In this document: piece by piece, positions 25,244 to 34,207 of the stretch
How positions within the stretch are numbered: the first letter of the stretch is position 1
How the letters are laid out: the number at the start of each line of letters is the position of its first letter
Translations under genes and position numbers: made by a program
The notes under the pieces: model-generated
Told to the model about the DNA's origin: nothing
The model's input: the letters and a program-made list of their open reading frames with translations, nothing else
Database searches by the model: none
Origin: an uncultured Bacteroidales bacterium
Lineage (GTDB): Bacteria > Bacteroidota > Bacteroidia > Bacteroidales > Paludibacteraceae
Assembly: GCA_937885465.1 (NCBI GenBank)
Contig: CAKZZM010000003.1
Location: 1-60,914 of the forward strand
DNA length: 60,914 nucleotides
Direction: 5' to 3'

Positions 25244-28200
25244 TCAGTCTTCATCTTCTTCTTCCTCCTCTTCGTCATCAACGCGGCTAACGGCAGGGGC
25301 AGCCTGCACGCCTCCCACATTGCCATCTGCTTCCAATCTCTCTTTCTCACGGTCACTAATAAGTTGCAACCGCTCCTCTATAGCCGGTGCTATATCATCC
25401 TGCACCTTATAGTTCGCCTGCAAAGAGAGCAGATACTGCTCTGCTTGGAAATCATCACCCTGCTTTACATATATATCTGAAAGCAAGACGAATGCTTTGG
25501 CGAGCCAATACTGCTGCGATGTATTCATCTGAGCAAACGACATTATCTCGTCTTCCGACTCTTTCAAATCGCCCTGCTGGAATAGTGCCTCAGCAATCAA
25601 ATATTTCGCCTCTGCCCCAACCGCCGTCCGCGTTTCCTCTGCCAACGGACGGAAATCGGCTATGGCTTTTAGATATTGCCCCTGTGCAAAATAGGCTTTA
25701 CCTCTGTTATATAACGCCTCATTGCGCGTTTCGGAAGTCGTGGTCGGCTCTGATATCAGTTCTTCAGCTATCTCAATCACAGACATATTATCACCAAGCA
25801 GATAACTGCAACGCAAAATACCTAAACGGGCTATATCCGTAGTTCTTGACTCCGATGCCTGCTGCAGCAACAAGCGGAAATACTTCTGCGACTCCACATA
25901 CTCCTCTCTGTCGTAGGTCAGTTCAGCAGCACGCATAAGAGACGTTTCCATATACGGATTACCCTTCATACCACATAAAGTCTTGAACTCTAACAACGCA
26001 GCGTCTTTCTTGCCTGCCTGATAATAGGCATCTGCACAGAAATACTGTGCCGCCGTACAATATCTGCCGCCGTCGCAATAATTATCAAGATAATGGCGCA
26101 ACCCTTTCGCCGCTTCCTCATAATTACCTTGCATATACTGCAACTCTGCCGCTATATAAGTGAGCGAATCTTCTTTATTCGAAGAAGTCTTCATATTGAT
26201 TCTACCTAAGGTCTTGGTATAGGCAAGATATTCCGCCACTCTATTCGTCTCAACATAGCAAGCCTCTAACCCTTCCAAGGCAGTATAAGCCTCCTCCGTT
26301 GACGGGTAGTTCTTAATGACTTGCTTATATGCAGCCTCGGCTTCGCTGTATTTGCGCATATTGTAGAATATCATACCTTTCTCCACCGCAGCCTTGCGTG
26401 CCATATTAGAATTGGGATAGGTAGAGAGTAATCGGTCGTATGCTGCTATGGCGGCATTATTATCCTCGCGCTGCAACTCCGCCCTCGCTATCTCATACAA
26501 ACCATCGTCCGCGTAGTCACTACGAGGGTACTGCGATACCAAACGCTCCAAGGTGGAAATCTTATCACTGTACCGCTTCAGCAGACCTAAGGCATAACCT
26601 CTCTGGAAAGTGGCGTAATCGGCACCGGAAGCCCCTATCGCAATAACCTGCGCATAATAACTCTCCGCCTTGACGAAATCGCGTTGAGAGAAATAGCAGT
26701 CGCCGATGCGGTTGAGAGCATCGGCGTATGTCGCCTCACGTTTATCCGCAACCTGCAAGAAGCCGAGGAACGATTGCTCAGCTTTCTTATAATCTTTCTG
26801 CTGAAAATGAATATACCCTTCAAGATACTGCGCTACCTCATAATTCTTACTCTGCCCCGCATTTGGCTGCGCCTGAAAATCTGCCATCGTGGAGGCAGCA
26901 GAAGCATATTGTTGCAAGCGGAACTCTGACTCCGCCTTCAAGAACAATGCTTCGGTCTTGTATGTGCGATTATCCTTGGACGAAACAAGTCGCACATCAG
27001 AACTGTTAGACAGAACGGCATCAAAATAAGTAATGGCGTTGGCATGCTTACTCTGCATAAACGCATCATATCCGAGCTGGTAGCGCAGATATTGCATCGT
27101 TTCAAGCATCTTCTTGTCAGGATTGTCAATTTTCGCAAGAGCATCAAGTGCCGCACCATAATTCTTTGTGGTCATAAAAGCATCGGAAAGAAGAGAATAT
27201 ACATCCGACCTATGCTGCGACTTAGGATACGCCTTCAAGAAATCCATAAAGGCAGTTACCGATTCTCCTAATGCAGTTGACGACTGGTATGTGGTGAGAG
27301 CATAGTTATACATCGACTCTTCCTTCAACTTTGCCGAATAAGGCATACGCATCGCTGCCGCGTAATAAACTTTCGCCTGAGTGAGCGAAACAGAACGATT
27401 ATCATCCGTTATCGTCTTAACAATAGCATTGGCGAGATGATACTGCGTTGACTGAGAGAGGGAATCATTCTCAAGTTTTACTTTTTTAAGATATTCCTTG
27501 GCATCTGCATAGTTCTCTAACTCATAACAACTCATACCGAGCATATATAGGTCTTCCCTCACAAGAGTTATATTCTGCTTATCTGCAGTATTGCTGTATT
27601 TTTTGAGATAGTCAATAGTCTTCTGATAGTCGCCTTGATGATAATAAATCTCGCCAAGTATGCGATATAGCTCGCAGTTGTTATCATTAGCGGGATATTC
27701 TTGCAGCAACTCTTCTGCCCTCTGACGAGCATCTTCATACTGCTGCTGAGCATAGAAAATCTGCACTATATAATAAGGAGCAATACTCTTGTACTGACTC
27801 GTCTGCTCCGCAAAAAGGAAATCGGGAAGTGCTTTAATATAATTGCCGAGCGAGTACTGACAATAGGCATAATAATAGCGTGATTGCAAATAATAAAGAC
27901 TTTCCTCTTTGCCGTGAAGCATATTAAAGAAGGTCAGTGCCGAACGCGGCTCTTGCAGATGTAAGAATGAATAACCCTTATAGAAAAGGCAGGCATCAAC
28001 ATGCTGCCGGAATAGATCTTTAGACTGCGCCTGATCTAACTCCTTCTGCGCTTGACGAAAACGCTTACGCTCCGCAGCAAGCACGCCCTGCATAAAATGC
28101 AACTCTGAAAGATAAGGCGAGTACGTATGCTCTTTTATATACTCTTTTACCTGCTTATTAGCATTCTTCTGTCGCAACTCGAAAGCATTGGCAACAAAGA

Positions 28201-28411
28201 AAAACTCTGCCTCATCCCGCTCATGCTCACTTATTCCTTCCTCTTCAAGGAAATCTTGCAGTACGCGCTGCGAGGCGGCAAAATGTCCGGCATGGTAAAG
28301 GCGTATGCCCTCAGTCAACGGCATATCGCCGGAAGCATACACCGCTGATTGCTGACCAAAAGCACACATGCTCATCACCACAACCGCTATTACTGAATAC
28401 AGCCTTTTCAT
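25244..28411 (-). CDS. Large secreted tetratricopeptide-repeat protein
   Basis: 1055 residues. A signal peptide (MKRLYSVIAVVVMSMCAFG) is followed by TPR and Sel1-like repeats almost to the end; clear units include YYHQGDYQKTIDYLKKYSN, AIAAYDRLLSTYPNSN and GKAYFAQGQYLKAIADF. The last 12 residues are nearly all Asp and Glu. The protein should be a periplasmic or outer-membrane-associated scaffold. It lies directly upstream of the barrel gene on the same strand, so the two probably work together. The first ATG is taken as start; a GTG lies one codon before it. Its binding partner cannot be inferred from sequence. Confidence 0.82.
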   Translation of the reverse strand: MKRLYSVIAVVVMSMCAFGQQSAVYASGDMPLTEGIRLYHAGHFAASQRVLQDFLEEEGISEHERDEAEFFFVANAFELRQKNANKQVKEYIKEHTYSPYLSELHFMQGVLAAERKRFRQAQKELDQAQSKDLFRQHVDACLFYKGYSFLHLQEPRSALTFFNMLHGKEESLYYLQSRYYYAYCQYSLGNYIKALPDFLFAEQTSQYKSIAPYYIVQIFYAQQQYEDARQRAEELLQEYPANDNNCELYRILGEIYYHQGDYQKTIDYLKKYSNTADKQNITLVREDLYMLGMSCYELENYADAKEYLKKVKLENDSLSQSTQYHLANAIVKTITDDNRSVSLTQAKVYYAAAMRMPYSAKLKEESMYNYALTTYQSSTALGESVTAFMDFLKAYPKSQHRSDVYSLLSDAFMTTKNYGAALDALAKIDNPDKKMLETMQYLRYQLGYDAFMQSKHANAITYFDAVLSNSSDVRLVSSKDNRTYKTEALFLKAESEFRLQQYASAASTMADFQAQPNAGQSKNYEVAQYLEGYIHFQQKDYKKAEQSFLGFLQVADKREATYADALNRIGDCYFSQRDFVKAESYYAQVIAIGASGADYATFQRGYALGLLKRYSDKISTLERLVSQYPRSDYADDGLYEIARAELQREDNNAAIAAYDRLLSTYPNSNMARKAAVEKGMIFYNMRKYSEAEAAYKQVIKNYPSTEEAYTALEGLEACYVETNRVAEYLAYTKTLGRINMKTSSNKEDSLTYIAAELQYMQGNYEEAAKGLRHYLDNYCDGGRYCTAAQYFCADAYYQAGKKDAALLEFKTLCGMKGNPYMETSLMRAAELTYDREEYVESQKYFRLLLQQASESRTTDIARLGILRCSYLLGDNMSVIEIAEELISEPTTTSETRNEALYNRGKAYFAQGQYLKAIADFRPLAEETRTAVGAEAKYLIAEALFQQGDLKESEDEIMSFAQMNTSQQYWLAKAFVLLSDIYVKQGDDFQAEQYLLSLQANYKVQDDIAPAIEERLQLISDREKERLEADGNVGGVQAAPAVSRVDDEEEEEEDED

Positions 28412-28449
28412 CACTATTTTGATATCACATTATTTCTCCCTTGCACTTA

Positions 28450-28466
28450 CTTCGCACTTGGCGAAG
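28450..28466. other. Hairpin between the PotD-like and TPR genes
   Basis: CTTCGC-acttg-GCGAAG, six perfect base pairs. No T-run follows on the transcribed strand, so it is a weak candidate for a terminator or leader structure. Confidence 0.35.
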
Positions 28467-28502
28467 CAGTACATTAGCGAAAGCAGTCCTTCGCACATTC
28501 AT

Positions 28503-29849
28503 TTATCTTCTTCTCTTCTTACTCGGACGACGATTATTATTCTTTGATACAACGAAATACGCCACTGCGGCAACTATAACCACGCACAAGAATATTATTA
28601 TTCCCATTGACATATTATCACCTTTCACCCTATTCCACATAGAGATAAGCGCCTCGGTCTGATCTGCTGCATCGTGCATCAGAGCACACTTCTTAATTAT
28701 TGCCCCGTCGGGATAATATACAGGATTCAAGTGAACAGCCTCTGCTCCTTCGCCGAAGAAATAAGCGGCATCTATCGTCTCTTCCCATTCTTCTTCATCA
28801 TTAGCCCACTCAAGAATCTCAGGCGTTGCTATAACCGACACATAACCTATCTCCTCCATGTTATAGATAGCATTCTCCGGCTTACACATATAGTCAATGA
28901 AGAATGTGGCGGCCTTGGTATTTTGAGCATAAATAGGTATAACCCAACCATCAAACCATACATTAGAGCCTTCTTCCGGAATAACATACTCAAGGTTAAC
29001 GCCCACCTCCTTTGCCTCCTCAATAGCCCACGCAGCATCACCTGACCAACTCAGATTAAGCCAAGTCTTGCCCTTCGTCATCTCTTCCTTTCCAAAATCC
29101 ACTTCCCAGCCCGCTATATTATCCTTCGCCTCGGTCAGCACTGCCTCTACTCGAGCAATCCTTTCGGGCGTTATATAACGCACTAACTCATCGCGGGTCA
29201 CCTCACCGGCTGCTATCTCCTCTCGGTAGGCATACAACACAAGCACCGAGTAAATATCGCGGAAAGCATCTTTCACGAAAATACGACCTTTGAACTTCGG
29301 GTCGGTCAGAGCACCCCAACTATGCAAATCGTCAACACTGACGAAAGCACTATTATAGAGCCAACCTGTTGTTCCCCACATATAGCCTACCGTATAATCC
29401 GCAGCAGATACTCCTTCCGGCGCCATCTGCTGAAATTTATCAATAGCAAAGGGCGCAACATTATCAAAATAATTAATATCGTCAGGTATCAATTCTTTCT
29501 GAATCTTCTGCAATAGATTTTGACGAAGCATCCTTTCAATAATATACTCTGACGGACAAACAACATCGTAATCTTCTTTGCCGACCTCAATCTCTGTCAG
29601 CATCGACTCGTTGATGTCAAAGGTCTGATAAATAATCTCTACCGTCTCTCCCGTCTGCTCTTTATACCATTCGGGGAAAGTGTTAAGAACATTCTCCATA
29701 TCGATGTAATCCGCCCAGTTATAAACCTTCAGTGTGTGGGCACGATCTGCGGCAAAAAGTAAGGTGCTGCACAAAAGAGCGGCATAAACCGCAACAACTC
29801 GGCGCACGCGCCGAGTGTTGAATAAATTGCAAATAGGTTTGTTGTTCAT
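28503..29849 (-). CDS. PotD-like polyamine-binding protein with a C-terminal membrane anchor
   Basis: 448 residues. Signal segment about 18-34, then a periplasmic binding protein fold that opens with LKVYNWADYID (40-50), the start typical of PotD/PotF; further PotD-like parts are YDVVCPSEYIIERM and VGYMWGTTGWLYN. The last 37 residues add a membrane helix (about 416-433) and a basic tail with KKRRR, which ordinary PotD lacks. It therefore probably stays anchored to the inner membrane. No potABC genes are within the window on either side. The gene follows malQ by 76 nt of heptad repeats. Confidence 0.82.
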   Translation of the reverse strand: MNNKPICNLFNTRRVRRVVAVYAALLCSTLLFAADRAHTLKVYNWADYIDMENVLNTFPEWYKEQTGETVEIIYQTFDINESMLTEIEVGKEDYDVVCPSEYIIERMLRQNLLQKIQKELIPDDINYFDNVAPFAIDKFQQMAPEGVSAADYTVGYMWGTTGWLYNSAFVSVDDLHSWGALTDPKFKGRIFVKDAFRDIYSVLVLYAYREEIAAGEVTRDELVRYITPERIARVEAVLTEAKDNIAGWEVDFGKEEMTKGKTWLNLSWSGDAAWAIEEAKEVGVNLEYVIPEEGSNVWFDGWVIPIYAQNTKAATFFIDYMCKPENAIYNMEEIGYVSVIATPEILEWANDEEEWEETIDAAYFFGEGAEAVHLNPVYYPDGAIIKKCALMHDAADQTEALISMWNRVKGDNMSMGIIIFLCVVIVAAVAYFVVSKNNNRRPSKKRRR

Positions 29850-29852
29850 TTT

Positions 29853-29873
29853 CTAATTTATAATTTCTAATTT
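29853..29873. repeat. 7-bp repeat before the PotD-like gene
   Basis: Three heptads CTAATTT, ATAATTT, CTAATTT on the plus strand, starting 3 nt from the ATG. The unit differs from family A but the period and position are the same. Confidence 0.7.
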
Positions 29874-29925
29874 CTTGTTCCTAACAGTGATAGCGGTAGT
29901 GTTTTGTCCGCAACATCTCATTTCT

Positions 29926-32529
29926 TTATCTCGTTCTGCGAGCAGTAAGCGAGCGTACATGGCGGTTAAACAGATCTTCTTTGAGCAGTTTCTCTAAGGT
30001 AAGATGCATGCGATATTTCCAGAAATGCCTCGGATTAGAAGGAATATTTATGCGCTCTGCCTCCGGATCATCAATGCGCACCTTGCTATCTATAGCAAGC
30101 CAATCTTGCAGCGGCAGAATTACCCACATCGCAGGCGAATACATGTGCTGATTAACAATAAACTCAGCAATCTCCGGCGACATATCTTCGGGCGCATCGC
30201 CCCACCAGCCCATCTGCTCGCTATAGAAACGCTGCGTCACTGCGCGATCCTCTCTCCACCATGCGCGAAGCGGATTAGTATCGTGAGTACCCGTTGTGCA
30301 AACTGACAGATAAGGAGCATCGGCAGGATGAGCGAAACTAACCTTCGGATTTTTCGGCATACGCTGTATCTCAAGAGAGAGAATCTGCAACTCATGCATA
30401 ACGGCAGGCACACAATCAGGCACCATACCAAGGTCCTCACCGCATACAAGCATATTGGTAGCACCTATCAGAGCAGGTAATTTGCTCATCGCTGAATTAT
30501 ACCAGAAATCGTTGTGACGACGATAGAAATAGTCATTGTGAATATTCATCATCACACCTTTCTGCTCATCGGGCAGGTCTGTATAAGAGTGGCTCTGATA
30601 AAGAGCAATACGAGGATGAAGCAGCTCAGGATTGCGCTGATCTTCAACGAACATAACCTCGCAGTGCAGATACATAAGTCCTTGCTTAATATTCTCCAAC
30701 TGCTCAGGTTTCATAGCGTCCTTATTATTTTTTGCATCGCTAAGACGCGCAAAATATTCTTCCACCTTTTTCTGAGTGTTGAACTCATCTTTAAACCAGA
30801 ATATATTTCCGTCATTGGTGTTAAGGAAATGCTCCTTCGCATACTCTGTATCATATCCGAATACATCGCCTAAGAAATGAGCACGGATATACGGCTTTAC
30901 AAGACGATCGCGATCGGTCTGCACTCCCATATTCCAAAGGTCTTGCATCGAATACGGCATAGCGGGCGAGAAATGTCCGCATAGTCCCCAAACGGCGGTC
31001 TTCGGCATCTGCCATATACGGAAGAAACCGAGAATATGATCAATTCGGTAAGCATCGAAATAATCTTGCATCTTCAGGAAACGGCGTCTCCACCAGCGAT
31101 AATTATCCTTCGCCATCTCCTCCCAGTTATAAGTAGGGAAGCCCCAGTTCTGACCTGATATAGAGAAGTCATCCGGCGGAGCTCCGGCGGAGGCATTGAG
31201 ATTGAAGATCTCTGGATTAGTGTAAGCATCAACCGAATCAGGAGAGATACCGATAGGAATATCGCCCTTCATCGCAACACCAACACTGTGCGCGTACGCC
31301 ACTGCCTCAGATAATTGCAAGTCAGCATGATACTGCAAGAAGAAATAATACTCTTTCGGCTCTGCATCGCGCTTCGACATAAACGCTGCATAAGGTTCTA
31401 ACCATTCCTCATTCTTCTTAAAGAAATTCTTGTATTCCTTGGTTTTGAATAGAGCCTTACCGTCAGCCTCGAAGAGTGCCTTGAAATATTTGCTTTTTTC
31501 GTTATACACATTCTGATAATCAGCAAACTGCAAGTTGTTCAGTTGTTTCTGCTTTGCCTTGTAAGACTTTTTCATCTCAGGCGTCAGTTTGCCCATTCGC
31601 TCAATATTGATATAAATAGGATGTAAAGCGAACACTGACACTGCATTATACGGATACGAATCATAGTTGGTATGCGTGAGCGTTGTGTCGTTGATAGGAA
31701 GTGTCTGTATCATCTTCTGTCCCGTTGCCACTGCCCAGTCTGCAAGCAGTTTCAAATCGAGGAACTCACCTATACCGAAGTCGCTTGCCGACCTGAGTGA
31801 GAACACAGGTACTGCCACGCCCGCGCCTCTCCATTTTGCACGATTATGACGGAAGGCACGGTCATTTTGCATTATCACCACATCCTTCATTATACCCCAT
31901 ACATGGCGGTTCTCACCATGCTCGGTATCTACAAGGTCACCTGAAGCAAGTTCATAGATAACATACTTATATTCAATATCCGAAGCACCCTTTATCTCTA
32001 CATCGGCTTTCCACACGGGAAAGGTGTTATCTGACAAAACAACCTTGCGGTCAGGGTCCCACTCGCCAAGTTCGGGTACATTACCTATAATCGCCACACC
32101 TTGCGTCGGCAACACCTGCGGGATATATGCAGAAAAACGCACATTACCCTTAGGTGCTTTTCTGCGAGACGGCTTCACGCGACGGAATAGAGCATCCATA
32201 AAAGCAGCAGATGAGAAAGTAAGGTCAAGATTCGGAGCCTGCCATGAATCACGCATGATTGCAATCGAATCACCCTCTGTCAGTATCACTCTTCTCTCTT
32301 TGCCCTTCTCGTAAACAAACGAACCGTCTTTATGACGAAGGGCATATCTATATGCTAACTCACCTGTAAAATTACCCACAGGAACTGTTACTTCCCAAAA
32401 ATCGCCCCCGTGGCAGGTCATACAAAGCGGCTGCGACTCACTCCATCCGAGACCGCTGTCGCTACACTCAATAACGCATAAGGTCTCGCCCCATGCAGCA
32501 CGATAGTTAAGTTGAAAAGATAGGTTCAT
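29926..32529 (-). CDS. malQ: 4-alpha-glucanotransferase with two N-terminal starch-binding (CBM20) domains
   Basis: 867 residues in the arrangement of plant DPE2 and Bacteroidota amylomaltases: CBM20-like domains at about 1-110 and 128-235 (the second contains NVPELGEWDPDRKV), then a GH77 catalytic domain. The nucleophile is expected in AYRIDHILGFFRIW, and other GH77 motifs are LPINDTTL and GTHDTNPLRAWW. It transfers maltosyl or longer glucan units and is needed to use maltodextrins or glycogen. No signal peptide, so cytosolic. It has its own promoter and is the first gene of a leftward run. Confidence 0.94.
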   Translation of the reverse strand: MNLSFQLNYRAAWGETLCVIECSDSGLGWSESQPLCMTCHGGDFWEVTVPVGNFTGELAYRYALRHKDGSFVYEKGKERRVILTEGDSIAIMRDSWQAPNLDLTFSSAAFMDALFRRVKPSRRKAPKGNVRFSAYIPQVLPTQGVAIIGNVPELGEWDPDRKVVLSDNTFPVWKADVEIKGASDIEYKYVIYELASGDLVDTEHGENRHVWGIMKDVVIMQNDRAFRHNRAKWRGAGVAVPVFSLRSASDFGIGEFLDLKLLADWAVATGQKMIQTLPINDTTLTHTNYDSYPYNAVSVFALHPIYINIERMGKLTPEMKKSYKAKQKQLNNLQFADYQNVYNEKSKYFKALFEADGKALFKTKEYKNFFKKNEEWLEPYAAFMSKRDAEPKEYYFFLQYHADLQLSEAVAYAHSVGVAMKGDIPIGISPDSVDAYTNPEIFNLNASAGAPPDDFSISGQNWGFPTYNWEEMAKDNYRWWRRRFLKMQDYFDAYRIDHILGFFRIWQMPKTAVWGLCGHFSPAMPYSMQDLWNMGVQTDRDRLVKPYIRAHFLGDVFGYDTEYAKEHFLNTNDGNIFWFKDEFNTQKKVEEYFARLSDAKNNKDAMKPEQLENIKQGLMYLHCEVMFVEDQRNPELLHPRIALYQSHSYTDLPDEQKGVMMNIHNDYFYRRHNDFWYNSAMSKLPALIGATNMLVCGEDLGMVPDCVPAVMHELQILSLEIQRMPKNPKVSFAHPADAPYLSVCTTGTHDTNPLRAWWREDRAVTQRFYSEQMGWWGDAPEDMSPEIAEFIVNQHMYSPAMWVILPLQDWLAIDSKVRIDDPEAERINIPSNPRHFWKYRMHLTLEKLLKEDLFNRHVRSLTARRTR

Positions 32530-32564
32530 GGTATTGTGTATTAAATTATTTTATATTATTCTCG

Positions 32565-32595
32565 CAAAGTTATAAAATATCACTGAATTACGCAA
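32565..32595 (-). promoter_or_regulatory. Promoter of malQ
   Basis: Minus strand: TTG at 32593-32595, 20 nt, then TAACTTTG at 32565-32572, 36 nt before the malQ ATG. Confidence 0.6.
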
Positions 32596-32613
32596 GCATA
32601 AAATCATTATTGT

Positions 32614-33594
32614 TCATTTTTTCCGCATAAAAGTGCCGATAAACATAGGTATCATACTGTTGAGCAGCCAAAGCAAAATAGCGGCTATCGCCACACCCGC
32701 AGTATTTGGCGTGAAGTACGAAAAAACCAATGCCCCTACACTTCCCCTTACCGCAGCATCGGCAGCGGGAACACTCGGCATCAAAGTAACAAAGAAATAA
32801 TGAATCGGCACTATAACAAGCAGCATCTTCGGTTCTAACTCTATACCGCAGAACACTAATGCACATACGAGTTGAGTGGCATATACTAAATACCTACACA
32901 ACGACATTCCTACAAGAGTCGGAAACTGGCGAGGCTTAAAATGTGTCAAAGCCTCTAACATACTGCGGATATAAGAAGGTTTATCACCGATTGCATCGAT
33001 ATTTTTATCGTTCGAATGACGCTTATCATACCACACGAGCAACCGTCCCGACAAATGCGGTAAAAGGAATATGCAAACGAGGAAGAAAAGAAGTAATGCC
33101 GCCGCCAAAGTAAACGCCGTACTGCGACTGACCCCGCCTATCGTTATGCCGCTAAACAGAAGCGACAGTGTACCACCAAGAATATTGACTGTTGAAAGCG
33201 ACATCGAACCTATAAATCCCAATGCTATAGCAGGAAGCCATACGTTCTTATCCTCTATGCGGGTAACACGTGTAGGATAATCGCCAAGACGCTCGGGGGT
33301 AAAGAAAGCACCTACAACACCAAGATACACCTGACGCTGAGCCTCAACAATATCCATCGGAGCAAGGTCATGAAGCAGATAACGCCATTTCCACGCCTCA
33401 CAAAGGATATTGATGGGAACAAGACAAAGAGCAAACAAGAGACAACCCCACTCAAATAAACCCGCTGAACGAAAATGCGCAAACAGAGACGGATAATCGT
33501 CAAAAGTGAGAAGAGTATATGCTAAAAAGGCATACGCCCCTATGATAAGAACCGCATTGAAGGTCTTGCGTAATATGTGTTTCGGCTGTGACAT
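32614..33594 (-). CDS. Flippase-like membrane protein (LPG synthase TM / UPF0104 family)
   Basis: 326 residues with eight or so hydrophobic segments and the family hallmark stretches NILCEAWKWRYLL near 60, RLGDYPTRV near 110 and a late region with SVPAADAAVRGSVGALVF. Members of the lysylphosphatidylglycerol-synthase-TM/YbhN family move or modify lipids in the inner membrane. The aminoacyl-transferase domain of MprF is absent, so this is the membrane part only. It starts 4 nt after recO, the last gene of the porX run. Confidence 0.8.
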   Translation of the reverse strand: MSQPKHILRKTFNAVLIIGAYAFLAYTLLTFDDYPSLFAHFRSAGLFEWGCLLFALCLVPINILCEAWKWRYLLHDLAPMDIVEAQRQVYLGVVGAFFTPERLGDYPTRVTRIEDKNVWLPAIALGFIGSMSLSTVNILGGTLSLLFSGITIGGVSRSTAFTLAAALLLFFLVCIFLLPHLSGRLLVWYDKRHSNDKNIDAIGDKPSYIRSMLEALTHFKPRQFPTLVGMSLCRYLVYATQLVCALVFCGIELEPKMLLVIVPIHYFFVTLMPSVPAADAAVRGSVGALVFSYFTPNTAGVAIAAILLWLLNSMIPMFIGTFMRKK

Positions 33595-33598
33595 TTAA

Positions 33599-34207
33599 TC
33601 AATCAAACACCTGCTTCAGCACATCTAATGATTTAGGAATCACAAAATTCGGTATATGTCTGCTGTAATACTGCATCAATTCGTCTAACTGCGTCTGCCT
33701 CTCCTGCCTCGAGCAATTCTGTTTCTCGATACTCCTGACCAAACCTGCATTATCCGCTGACTCTCTATCTATTGCAAAACCAAGCAGGGCTATATAATCA
33801 ATTAGAAAAGCAATATGAGTGTTTTCGGGTACAAGTGCGGTATCGAGACGTATAACTGTATCCTTTACGAAATCAAAAAGTTGAATATCCGTTTCCGGTT
33901 GAGTTATCGTTCGATATAGTATTTCTGCGATGAATAGGGCGATTGTTGTACGTCGGATATCAGTTGTGATGCTTTGCGGAATATAGGTAAGCGAGAAATC
34001 TTGCAGTGTACCTGTTTCTCTATTCGGCTTATGCTTGTCGTCAATCTCCAACAGTGCGAGAGGTGTGAACAACACCGCCTTACCCTTTCTTTTTCCCCCA
34101 TATACATAATAAGCCTTCCGCCCGTATTCTCGCGTCAGAAGGTGCACTATCGACACTTTCTCCGATGCACGGACATTATGCAGCACTATTGCAAGCGTCT
34201 TGCTCAT
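33599..34207 (-). CDS. recO: DNA repair protein RecO
   Basis: 202 residues. The N-terminal OB-fold reads AIVLHNVRASEKVSIVHLLTREYGRK, with the YGxKAYYVYGGKRK pattern typical of RecO, followed by the helical domain. RecO loads RecA on SSB-covered DNA with RecR. The protein is shorter than the usual 230-245 residues: the C-terminal helices are trimmed, ending at VFD. The start codon overlaps the porX stop (ATGA). Homology is clear but low, as usual for RecO. Confidence 0.85.
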   Translation of the reverse strand: MSKTLAIVLHNVRASEKVSIVHLLTREYGRKAYYVYGGKRKGKAVLFTPLALLEIDDKHKPNRETGTLQDFSLTYIPQSITTDIRRTTIALFIAEILYRTITQPETDIQLFDFVKDTVIRLDTALVPENTHIAFLIDYIALLGFAIDRESADNAGLVRSIEKQNCSRQERQTQLDELMQYYSRHIPNFVIPKSLDVLKQVFD

